From contig DAOWHM010000131.1 in NCBI GenBank assembly GCA_030641425.1, positions 1 through 11,122 of the forward strand: DNA of 11,122 nt, written 5' to 3'. The notes beneath the pieces are model-generated. The model saw only the letters and a program-made list of their open reading frames with translations, did no database searches and was not told where the DNA came from. The number at the start of each line of letters is the position of its first letter. Within the stretch, counting starts at the first letter, position 1. Positions 5,244 to 11,122 of this stretch are shown here, in pieces. Both the position numbers and the translations under genes were made by a program. The DNA is from Candidatus Bathyarchaeota archaeon. Lineage in GTDB: Archaea > Thermoproteota > Bathyarchaeia > Bathyarchaeales > SOJC01.

Positions 5244-7199
5244 CTACAGCCACGTCTGGCCATAATTGCCTGCTACAATCACAACGTCAAAGATGTTAAT
5301 TGTCCCGTCTTGAACTAGATCAGCGTTTGGGTTCCACTTTTCGTCGCCAGGCGTTGATCCATACGCTACAGCTACGATAACAACGTCGAAGATGTTGATA
5401 ATTCCATCATTGTTTAAGTCGCTAAGATATAGCCAGATTAAATCTCGAAGGTTAGACTCAAAGATTTCCGTCTCAACGATCTTTCCAAAAGCTTCTAGAT
5501 ATTGCAGCTCATCGTAGAGTTGATGTGTTTCATTAATCTTTGCATATATCTCGTCGAACTTGGTGTCAATTATCAGAGTTGAGTTCTTTCGACTATACAG
5601 TGTGAGATCTTCTTCGAGAAGTTCTTCCAAGCCGAACACTCTGAAGTCAACTACAAGTCTCCTGAAGCAGTCCTTCCTAACTTGACTGAAGTAGAAGGAG
5701 TATGGATAGTAGCCCATGACATCAAAAGCAAAATCTCCAGCATAAGCGACTCCATGTGTGAATGTGTGAGGGAAACCCAAGTTATGTCCAGCTTCATGGA
5801 TGAAAACCAGCCCAAGACCTGATTTTGGCGACACTCCATCGTCTTGGAAGTATCGACCAACCTCTTTCATCACGAGAATCTGCCCGCTACCACCTAGCCC
5901 AGTATACTCCCCTCCATACACTAGCATGCTCATATTCTTCTCCAAAAATACATATCCAGTTATCACTATGTCTGCGGCATCAAAGTCAAAGTACAATTCT
6001 CGTACAGCGTAGATATCATCCCACACTTGGTATCCATCGTAGTAGGTCCACCCATCAATCTTATCAATGACTGCGCCTTCGAAGATGGTCTTTAGAATAG
6101 GATAGTCCGAGAGATTCCAGAAGTCCACTACTACACTTATGTTCAGAAATGGAGCCAAGTCAGCTATTGCTTCTTCTGCCAAAGTCGCGTTGATTATCCA
6201 ACTCATGAACTGGTTAGAGTAACCAGAGTCTGAGGCGTTGTTGAGCATCTTAACTTGAATTGACATCGATCGGGCCTTAGATATCTCAGTGCTAACCCAA
6301 AGCTCTGGTGCAAGCAAGTTGCTCAACCCATCCTCTATCCATCCTGCTAAATAATATGCCAAGGCAGTTTTCCCCTGACTTGTCCCTACATCGTGAGAAG
6401 CTAAGAACGCATCAAGATCTTCGTAGTAGTATTGATACTTTGGACCGCTAACAGACAAGCCCCACCAAATCCTAGTCCAGGTAAGGTACCATTGGAATGC
6501 GGATGGATCAATGAAGAATACTCTGCTGTTAGAGGTAAAACAGGCATATGGAAACTTAACATCAGGGTTCAAACTATTATCCCATTCGAGCCTCCAAAAA
6601 TCCCGAGAGCGATTGGCTTCGAAATCCAACTCAGTGACGTTATACCAGTGTTCGAGACTATGATCAGGCGAATCGAACTCGGTGAAGTTCATAACATAGA
6701 ACCAATAAGAATTATCAGAGCCAGGTCCGTAGGGGTTAGCCACAAACCAATCTTCAACCGCCACCGCGTCGATTGCTCTTCCAGACTGAGGTAAGAATAT
6801 AGACATTTTTTGACCAGTTGATCGCTGAAGCTGCAATGCAGTCGTATTCAACTTTGAAGTGGCGTCCGACGCGTTTATGGAATTGTCCAGAATGAAAGTT
6901 TGAAGTGCCAAGTAATATGAATTATTAGAGAAGTAGTAGTTAACATCGAAATTGTGTTCAATCGTGAAGTTTTCATAGTCATAGGGATAGTTTTTCTCCA
7001 CATTTACGTCAATAAAAGATGTGTCAACAACTTCCTCTTGAAATCCAACAAAAACAACATTCAACGAAAATGTGTGAACAACACTCTTCGCAGCCAGTAT
7101 TTCGCTAGACAATACTTCACCAAATTCCCCTCCGCCCCCAGCCAAAGGAATCCAAGAAACTAATAATATAAATACAAACAGTAAGATCTGGAGCTTCAC
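5244..7199 (-). CDS. Secreted metzincin-like zinc protease with C-terminal dockerin
   Basis: A 651-residue secreted protein. Residues 1-20 form a signal peptide (basic start, hydrophobic core, small residues before GGGGEF). The large N-terminal part, 40-440, is rich in aromatic residues and I do not recognise it. The zinc site HEAGHNLGFPH at 468-478 matches the metzincin pattern HExxHxxGxxH: His468, His472 and His478 would bind zinc and Glu469 would be the catalytic base. The 'DVMGYYPY' at 493-500 supplies the Met-turn (Met495). At the C-terminus, 594-605 (D-x-N-x-D-G-x-x-N-x-x-D) and 627-638 (D-x-V-x-D-G-x-x-N-x-x-D) are a pair of calcium-binding dockerin repeats, 33 residues apart. About 14 N-glycosylation sequons fit an exported archaeal glycoprotein. 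It probably degrades external protein and docks on a surface scaffold, by inference. The start is GTG (7199), close behind a TATA box. Confidence 0.85.
   Translation of the reverse strand: MKLQILLFVFILLVSWIPLAGGGGEFGEVLSSEILAAKSVVHTFSLNVVFVGFQEEVVDTSFIDVNVEKNYPYDYENFTIEHNFDVNYYFSNNSYYLALQTFILDNSINASDATSKLNTTALQLQRSTGQKMSIFLPQSGRAIDAVAVEDWFVANPYGPGSDNSYWFYVMNFTEFDSPDHSLEHWYNVTELDFEANRSRDFWRLEWDNSLNPDVKFPYACFTSNSRVFFIDPSAFQWYLTWTRIWWGLSVSGPKYQYYYEDLDAFLASHDVGTSQGKTALAYYLAGWIEDGLSNLLAPELWVSTEISKARSMSIQVKMLNNASDSGYSNQFMSWIINATLAEEAIADLAPFLNISVVVDFWNLSDYPILKTIFEGAVIDKIDGWTYYDGYQVWDDIYAVRELYFDFDAADIVITGYVFLEKNMSMLVYGGEYTGLGGSGQILVMKEVGRYFQDDGVSPKSGLGLVFIHEAGHNLGFPHTFTHGVAYAGDFAFDVMGYYPYSFYFSQVRKDCFRRLVVDFRVFGLEELLEEDLTLYSRKNSTLIIDTKFDEIYAKINETHQLYDELQYLEAFGKIVETEIFESNLRDLIWLYLSDLNNDGIINIFDVVIVAVAYGSTPGDEKWNPNADLVQDGTINIFDVVIVAGNYGQTWL
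5280..5420 (-). other. Dockerin type I repeat pair (within protease gene)
   Basis: This segment encodes two near-copies of a calcium-binding loop plus helix: 'DLNNDGIINIFDVVIVAVAYG' in outline, then 'DLVQDGTINIFDVVIVAGNYG' in outline, joined by a linker with 'STPGDEKWNPNA'. The shared INIFDVVIVA core is identical in both copies. Dockerins bind cohesin modules in cellulosome-like complexes, and in archaea they are often found without a known partner. No cohesin is visible in the window. Confidence 0.75.
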
Positions 7200-7228
7200 T
7201 TCCCATCAGTAAACCCTTGTAGACGGCC

Positions 7229-7236
7229 TATTATAT
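7229..7236 (-). promoter_or_regulatory. Putative TATA box of protease gene
   Basis: The minus strand reads ATATAATA, 30-37 bases before the GTG start at 7199, with an A-rich stretch upstream. It predicts transcription starting only about 6-7 bases ahead of the start codon, so the mRNA would be almost leaderless. Confidence 0.45.
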
Positions 7237-7292
7237 TGATTTTGCAGAACCCCTGTTTCCACAAAGAGTTCCAAAAGTTTTTGAAGAAAATG

Positions 7293-7300
7293 ACTTAAAC
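7293..7300 (+). promoter_or_regulatory. Putative TATA box of desulfurase operon
   Basis: ACTTAAAC lies 36-43 bases before the proposed ATT start (7336). It predicts a transcription start near 7323, giving a short leader that begins at or within the GGAG ribosome-binding sequence (7323-7326). Confidence 0.3.
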
Positions 7301-7322
7301 TCTCTCACCAATATCTCCTACA

Positions 7323-7326
7323 GGAG
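7323..7326 (+). promoter_or_regulatory. Ribosome-binding sequence that decides the desulfurase start
   Basis: GGAG ends 9 bases before the ATT at 7336. No comparable sequence precedes the ATG at 7399. This favours initiation at or near 7336 and a full-length N-terminus. Confidence 0.4.
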
Positions 7327-7335
7327 TGGTCGACT

Positions 7336-8490
7336 ATTCGAACAGTCTATGTAGACTACGCTGCCACAACCCCGACGGATCCCAGTGTAATCGAAGTCAT
7401 GCAACCATATCTTACAACATTTTATGGGAACGCCTCTTCATTGAATTCCTTTGGATTCAAAGCAAAAAAGGCACTGGAGAAATCAAGGGAGACAATAGCG
7501 GAGTTCATGAACGCTGAAGCGTCAGAATTCATATTCACAGGGACCGCGACAGAGGCGAACAACCTAGTCCTGAAGGGACATGCATTCAAGGAGGGAAAAT
7601 CCAACTGTCATATTGCGGTATCTTCCATTGATCATGACTGTGTACTTTTGTCAGCTAAGTGGTTGGAGCAGCTAGGGTTCAGAATCACAATCTTGCCAGT
7701 TGACAAATATGGCTTGCTAAATCTAGACGCCCTCGAAAAGATATTAGAAGAAAAAGTAACGCTGGTATCTGTGGTTCATGGAAACAACGAAATCGGAACT
7801 GTTCAGCCCATCGAGGAAATCGTGAAAAGATGCCACGAGCATGGAGCTCTCTTCCACACAGACGCTGTTCAAAGCTTCGGTAAACTGGCAATAGATGTTA
7901 AGAAAACGGAAATAGACTTCATGACAGTTAATGCGCATAAGTTGTATGGACCTAAAGGAATCGGCGGCCTTTTCAAACGAACGCAGAAGGAACTTGAACC
8001 CTTAATTCACGGTGGCGGTCATGAATTTGGGTTACGATCTGGAACTGAAAACATACCAGCAATTGTAGGCTTCGCCAAAGCGGTTGAACTCAGAAAAGAT
8101 GAGATGGTTCCAGAGGCAATACGACTCACTCGCATGCGCGACAAGTTGATCAAGGCAATTTTAGAGATTGAAGACACTTATCTTAATGGTCATCCCTCAC
8201 AGAGATTGACTAACAACGCCAACTTCCGATTCTCTTACATTGAGGGAGAAGCGGTGGTACTAAGCCTTGATACAGAGGGAATAGCTGCCTCCTCAGGATC
8301 AGCTTGCTCCTCCAAATCCGCTGAACCAAGCCACGTACTTCTTGCAATAGGACTGAGGCCTGAAGAAGCCCGCGGTAGTCTAAGAATTTCCATTGGAAAA
8401 TATAACACCGAAGAGGACATAGACTACATAATCCAAGTTTTGCTAAAAATTGTCAAACGCATCAGAGCAATATCTCCACTCAAACACTAA
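7336..8490 (+). CDS. Cysteine desulfurase (NifS/IscS family), apparent ATT start
   Basis: A pyridoxal-phosphate enzyme that removes sulfur from cysteine, leaving alanine, for iron-sulfur cluster and thio-nucleoside synthesis. Numbered from 7336 it has 384 residues, the usual length. It shows 'VYVDYAATTP' near the N-terminus, His100 in 'SIDHDCVL' (cofactor stacking), 'NNEIGTVQPI', Asp176 and Gln179 in 'FHTDAVQSFGK', the cofactor lysine Lys202 in 'AHKLYGPKG', 'RSGTENIPAIVGFAKA', the catalytic Cys324 in 'SSGSACSS', and Arg350 in 'RGSLRISIG' for substrate carboxylate. The first normal start (ATG 7399) would give 363 residues and remove the conserved DYAATTP segment. The frame is open further upstream to a TGA at 7291-7293, but has no ATG, GTG or TTG; ATT at 7336 stands where relatives have Met. 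The serine after the catalytic cysteine and the SSGSAC loop suggest the IscS-like class. It is co-transcribed with the next gene, and no IscU scaffold gene is nearby. Confidence 0.9.
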   Translation: MRTVYVDYAATTPTDPSVIEVMQPYLTTFYGNASSLNSFGFKAKKALEKSRETIAEFMNAEASEFIFTGTATEANNLVLKGHAFKEGKSNCHIAVSSIDHDCVLLSAKWLEQLGFRITILPVDKYGLLNLDALEKILEEKVTLVSVVHGNNEIGTVQPIEEIVKRCHEHGALFHTDAVQSFGKLAIDVKKTEIDFMTVNAHKLYGPKGIGGLFKRTQKELEPLIHGGGHEFGLRSGTENIPAIVGFAKAVELRKDEMVPEAIRLTRMRDKLIKAILEIEDTYLNGHPSQRLTNNANFRFSYIEGEAVVLSLDTEGIAASSGSACSSKSAEPSHVLLAIGLRPEEARGSLRISIGKYNTEEDIDYIIQVLLKIVKRIRAISPLKH

Positions 8491-8504
8491 ATGAGGAAGC
8501 CCCA

Positions 8505-8987
8505 ATGGATATCATGACCGTTAGAATCGAAACGGTTAGCAACTGCAACATAATTTTAGGCATGGCACATTTCATCAAAACCGCAGAGGACCTTTATGAA
8601 GCATTAGTAAATTCCGCCCCAGACATAAAATTCGGAGTAGGCTTCTGCGAAAGCTCAGGTCCTTGCTTGGTGAGAAGCGAAGGCAACGATGAGCAACTGA
8701 AAGTCCAAGCTGCTAAAGCTGCTTTCGAATTAAGCTGTGGTCACAGCTTTGTCATCTACATCAAAAACGCCTTTCCCATAAATGTTCTGGGAAGAATCAA
8801 AGAGGTAACTGAAGTCTGCACAATTCACGCTGCCACTGCAAACCCCCTGCAGGTAATCATTTGTGAAACGAAGCAAGGTCGAGGCATACTTGGTGTCATC
8901 GACGGGTCAAGGAGCAGAGGAATCGAGAAAGAAAACGACGCAAAAGCACGAAAAGAGTTCCTCAGAAAAATTGGCTACAAACTCTAG
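8505..8987 (+). CDS. Adenosine-specific kinase (PF04008 family)
   Basis: A 160-residue cytoplasmic protein that matches the small archaeal adenosine-specific kinase family (PF04008) over its whole length. Conserved blocks are 'NIILGMAHFIKTAEDLYEAL' (15-34), 'KFGVGFCESSGPCLVRSEGND' in outline (42-62), 'CGHSFVIYIKNAFPINVL' (78-95), 'EVCTIHAATANPLQVI' (103-118), 'GRGILGVIDG' (125-134) and the ending 'RKIGYKL'. The family has been described as phosphorylating adenosine and is structurally unlike ribokinase-type adenosine kinases. In the first block, Met20-Ala21 stands where many members have Gln-Ser. The ATG follows GAGGAAG by 5 bases and starts 14 bases after the desulfurase stop, so the two are one operon. 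A second in-frame ATG at 8514 is possible. The link to sulfur metabolism is not explained. Confidence 0.9.
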   Translation: MDIMTVRIETVSNCNIILGMAHFIKTAEDLYEALVNSAPDIKFGVGFCESSGPCLVRSEGNDEQLKVQAAKAAFELSCGHSFVIYIKNAFPINVLGRIKEVTEVCTIHAATANPLQVIICETKQGRGILGVIDGSRSRGIEKENDAKARKEFLRKIGYKL

Positions 8988-9016
8988 ACATCCCCCAGAA
9001 GGTTCACCCAACACCG

Positions 9017-9026
9017 TTCGCGCGAA
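9017..9026. repeat. 10-bp palindrome in convergent gap
   Basis: TTCGCGCGAA is a perfect palindrome in the 92-base gap between the convergent kinase and radical SAM genes. It resembles the CTCGCGCGAG core of the palindrome at 404-415, also just past a stop codon. No T-run follows it, so a terminator role is only possible. Confidence 0.35.
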
Positions 9027-9079
9027 GCGACTGTGTGATAGCAAACAAAGACTTTGAGCGAAATGCCATGTTGAAAAGC

Positions 9080-10114
9080 CTATTTCGCCAATATTTTCTT
9101 TGCATTCTTCCATTGATCTCTAACTATCTCGATGTTGCCCTGCACATCCGCATGTATCGAGTAGAACATATAACACATATAGGAACACTTATCGCATTCT
9201 CGATAAGTTTTTCTCAGCCTCTCAAATCTAGAGCTATTCCACAGCGTCGGCAAATCGTAAATTGTCGCAACGGGGTTTTGAAGATGGCAGCCAGCTACAT
9301 TGCCAAGGGGATCTATCATGAAGAAAGATTGAAGAGCTTTGCACTTCCATACTCGTTCTCCCTTCAAAGTTAGGAGTTTCAATGCGTTTAACATCTTCTT
9401 TGTTATGAGAATCCCGTGAAGCCTGTTTTTCTTTTCAATTAACGCGTCACACATCTTCGCAAAGGCTTCCTTATCCGAGATCTCAAGCTCAGCGTCTTTC
9501 TCGCCTATTTGAAACATCGGCTGTTCAAAGGAGTCATGTTGATATAAGCAATAAAGAACTGGGATCCCGCGGTCACAAAAATGTTCCGTAAATTGAGGAA
9601 TCTCATACATGTTGAGTTGCGAAATTGTTGGAGAAACCCCAACTGTTATTCCTTGGCTATGAAGAGTTTCAACTGCATCTATTGCACTCTTCCATGCACC
9701 ATCAATCCCTTTTAAGTAGTCATATTTCCTCTCATCCAAAGTATCAAGTGATATTGCCACGAAATCAACATTGCGCAAAGCTTCTATTCTCTTCACGGCC
9801 TGACTTCCATTGTCATAGACTGTAGTAACAAAGTATCGAGAGGCATAATCGATAATCTCTCCGATGTCTTCTCGCAGAAGAGGATTCCCCCCAGAGAAAA
9901 CAATCTCCATCACCCCCATTTTACGAAGAATCTCTAATCCAGCTCTCACTTCATCAGTGGGAAGTTCTTTCACCGGCTTCTGCCCTCGCCAGACATCACA
10001 GCTTTTGCATCGATAATTACACCTATTGGTCAACATCCATTGTACATGATGAGGCCTATTGAAAGAAATTGAACGGTTGAACAATCTAAATGCTTTAGAA
10101 AGTGAGAGCCTCAC
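9080..10114 (-). CDS. Radical SAM enzyme with SPASM-like C-terminal cysteines
   Basis: A 344-residue enzyme. The radical SAM cluster motif C-x3-C-x2-C is at Cys32, Cys36 and Cys39 ('TNRCNYRCKSCDVW'), followed by 'VFSGGNPLLRED' (72-83, the GGE-type SAM-binding motif with Asn for Glu) and 'FVAISLDTLDERKYDYLKG' (118-136). A second cysteine set is in the C-terminus: Cys258, then a G-x4-C ending at Cys276, then C-x2-C-x3-C at Cys307, 310 and 314. This is the opening of a SPASM domain but with fewer cysteines than the full seven, so it may bind one auxiliary cluster or be a twitch-like version. The substrate is unknown. The start is GTG (10114) behind CGAGG; the family tolerates this. It is divergent from a glycosyltransferase gene, suggesting a role in surface glycan, lipid or peptide modification (inference). 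Confidence 0.9.
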   Translation of the reverse strand: MRLSLSKAFRLFNRSISFNRPHHVQWMLTNRCNYRCKSCDVWRGQKPVKELPTDEVRAGLEILRKMGVMEIVFSGGNPLLREDIGEIIDYASRYFVTTVYDNGSQAVKRIEALRNVDFVAISLDTLDERKYDYLKGIDGAWKSAIDAVETLHSQGITVGVSPTISQLNMYEIPQFTEHFCDRGIPVLYCLYQHDSFEQPMFQIGEKDAELEISDKEAFAKMCDALIEKKNRLHGILITKKMLNALKLLTLKGERVWKCKALQSFFMIDPLGNVAGCHLQNPVATIYDLPTLWNSSRFERLRKTYRECDKCSYMCYMFYSIHADVQGNIEIVRDQWKNAKKILAK

Positions 10115-10156
10115 TGGAACTGCCTCGTTGGATCCTTCTATCTCCTAACTTGGAGG

Positions 10157-10166
10157 GTTATTTAAA
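10157..10166 (-). promoter_or_regulatory. Putative TATA box of radical SAM gene
   Basis: The minus strand reads GTTTAAATAA, about 43-52 bases before the GTG start, giving a leader of about 20 bases that holds the GAGG ribosome-binding sequence. On the other strand, ATTATAAG (10174-10181) and GATTATTA (10201-10208) are candidate boxes for the divergent glycosyltransferase. Confidence 0.4.
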
Positions 10167-10244
10167 CGTAAACATTATAAGTGTTTTGTCAACTGAAAAA
10201 GATTATTAGCATAATCAGCAGAAGCTTTGAAGTTGACCTACACC

Positions 10245-10976
10245 ATGAAGGTAGATGTTGTTGTTCTAACGAAAAACAGTGAAGAAACCTTAGCGTTGTG
10301 TTTAGACTCCGTTTACAAAAACGTTCCAGTTAGTCGACTCATTGTGGTAGATGGCTATTCCACGGACCAAACGCTCGGGATTGTGAAGAAGTTTAACCAG
10401 AGATTTCACAATGTCGTCCTTCTTAGAGAGAAAGGGACAAGAGGCAGAGCTAGACAGAGGGCCATAGAAGCCATAACCACCGAATGGTTCATGTTCGTCG
10501 ACAGCGACGTCGTACTATGTCACAACTGGTTCGAGAAAGCCAAGACACTCATGAAAGATAATGTAGGGGCAATCTGGGGGATAGAAATTTGGTCTGTTCT
10601 AAAGCACATAACGGTCTTAAAGCTATTCAAAAGAGTGACCATGAAAATCTTCGGAAAAAGAGGTGGAACCCACGACTTGCTTGTAAGACACAAAGCAGTC
10701 AAAGACATTCAAATCCCCTCCAACCTGCATGTTTATGAGGACGCCTACATAAAATCGTGGATCGATGGCAAAAACCTAGAAGTGATCCCAACATACGAAC
10801 CCCACTGCATTCATTATAGACCAGCAATTGTGTGGACGATGAGGAAAAGCATCTCCCTAATGGCCAATGAACTCCAATTTGCTATACGATGTCCCCAATT
10901 GATGTTATCTTACGCTTTCTACACCCTCATTGTATTATACCATAGCCTACTGCGAAACATCAAGCCCAACGGGTAG
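10245..10976 (+). CDS. Family 2 glycosyltransferase
   Basis: A 243-residue enzyme with a GT-A fold that transfers a sugar from a nucleotide- or lipid-linked donor. From the chosen ATG it begins 'MKVDVVVLTKNSEETLALCL', the standard strand and nucleotide-binding start. It continues with 'IVVDGYSTDQT' (33-43), 'GTRGRARQRAIE' (64-75), the metal-binding Asp-Ser-Asp at 86-88 ('FVDSDV') and 'HVYEDAYIKSWI' (162-173, probable acceptor/base region). A moderately hydrophobic segment near the C-terminus (about 219-235) may lie at the membrane. A TTG at 10227 would add six residues (MKLTYT), but the family alignment starts at the ATG. The gene is divergent from the radical SAM gene and is followed after 81 bases by another probable glycosyltransferase. 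Donor and acceptor are unknown. Confidence 0.9.
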   Translation: MKVDVVVLTKNSEETLALCLDSVYKNVPVSRLIVVDGYSTDQTLGIVKKFNQRFHNVVLLREKGTRGRARQRAIEAITTEWFMFVDSDVVLCHNWFEKAKTLMKDNVGAIWGIEIWSVLKHITVLKLFKRVTMKIFGKRGGTHDLLVRHKAVKDIQIPSNLHVYEDAYIKSWIDGKNLEVIPTYEPHCIHYRPAIVWTMRKSISLMANELQFAIRCPQLMLSYAFYTLIVLYHSLLRNIKPNG

Positions 10977-11018
10977 CAAAACCTCTCATGCGCCTCCACT
11001 TGTCAAGTATCCGTCCAG

Positions 11019-11025
11019 ATATATG
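11019..11025 (+). promoter_or_regulatory. Putative TATA box of the last gene
   Basis: ATATATG lies 33-39 bases before the ATG at 11058. The predicted leader, about 10 bases, includes AAGGTG (11047-11052), a good archaeal ribosome-binding sequence 5 bases before the start codon. Confidence 0.45.
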
Positions 11026-11057
11026 TCAACTAGGGCATCCAAACTAAAGGTGCTGGA

Positions 11058-11122
11058 ATGTCCGTTTCAGTCGTAGTCAGATGCGCTAGCCGCGAGAAAC
11101 TATTTCACGGTGTTATCAATCG
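11058..11122 (+). CDS. Start of a probable glycosyltransferase (partial)
   Basis: The ATG at 11058 opens a frame that runs to the right edge (21 residues, MSVSVVVRCASREKLFHGVIN). Its beginning, 'VSVVVRCASREKL', resembles the first strand and loop of family 2 glycosyltransferases, where a hydrophobic strand is followed by an Arg/Lys-rich turn and a helix. The AAGGTG ribosome-binding sequence and a TATA-like box upstream support it as a real gene start. With only 21 residues the family call is tentative. Confidence 0.5.
   Translation, partial: MSVSVVVRCASREKLFHGVIN

Noticed and set aside
7326..7517. GTG-started frame overlapping the desulfurase start
   Set aside because: It has the ribosome-binding GGAG too close and a translation unlike any protein; it is a shifted reading of the desulfurase N-terminus.
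9940..9965. C/D box guide RNA suggested by CTGATGAAG on the minus strand
   Set aside because: It lies inside the radical SAM coding sequence, matches box C imperfectly, and no suitably spaced box D was found.
1..11122. CRISPR array, insertion sequence, or toxin-antitoxin pair
   Set aside because: No direct repeats of 25-40 bases with regular spacers, no transposase motifs, and no paired small genes of known toxin or antitoxin type were seen.

Overview
The window looks like archaeal chromosome, most simply a member of the Bathyarchaeia/TACK side of the Archaea. This is an inference. The evidence seen is: an adenosine-specific kinase of the archaeal PF04008 type, AT-rich TATA-like boxes 20-45 bases before genes, a tRNA-Ile with an intact archaeal-style body, a secreted protease ending in a dockerin pair of the kind common in uncultured archaea, and a TIGR04076-family protein. 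The SAM synthetase is of the bacterial MetK type rather than the divergent archaeal type, so that gene probably came from bacteria.

Layout, left to right. 1-103: tail of a membrane protein running in from the left. 250-324 (minus): tRNA-Ile(GAU). 424-1548 (minus): major facilitator transporter. 1701-1776 (plus): tRNA-Arg(UCG). 1878-2204 (minus): small Cys-containing TIGR04076 protein. Divergent from it, at 2514-2756 and 2836-3237 (plus): a small helical protein and a three-helix membrane protein, both of unknown function. 3238-3946: a 709-base stretch with no gene but several inverted repeats. 3947-5113 (minus): metK. 5244-7199 (minus): secreted metzincin-like protease with a C-terminal dockerin. 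7336-8490 and 8505-8987 (plus): an operon of cysteine desulfurase and adenosine-specific kinase. 9080-10114 (minus): radical SAM enzyme with a SPASM-like tail. Divergent from it at 10245-10976 (plus): a family 2 glycosyltransferase, followed at 11058 by the start of what looks like a second one.

How the genes may work together. Most are single transcription units with their own promoter-like boxes. The one tight operon is desulfurase plus adenosine-specific kinase. The right end (radical SAM plus one or two glycosyltransferases) looks like the edge of a cell-surface glycan or lipid locus. MetK would supply S-adenosylmethionine to radical SAM and methylation enzymes, but shares no operon with them.

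The points most worth a second look are the cysteine desulfurase, whose conserved N-terminus is open but has no ATG, GTG or TTG (an ATT sits where the Met should be), the bacterial-type MetK, the protease-dockerin architecture, and a local concentration of ATGCAT/GCATGC motifs and inverted repeats in the gene-poor stretch 2.1-3.8 kb. I saw no CRISPR array, insertion sequence or clear defence system.
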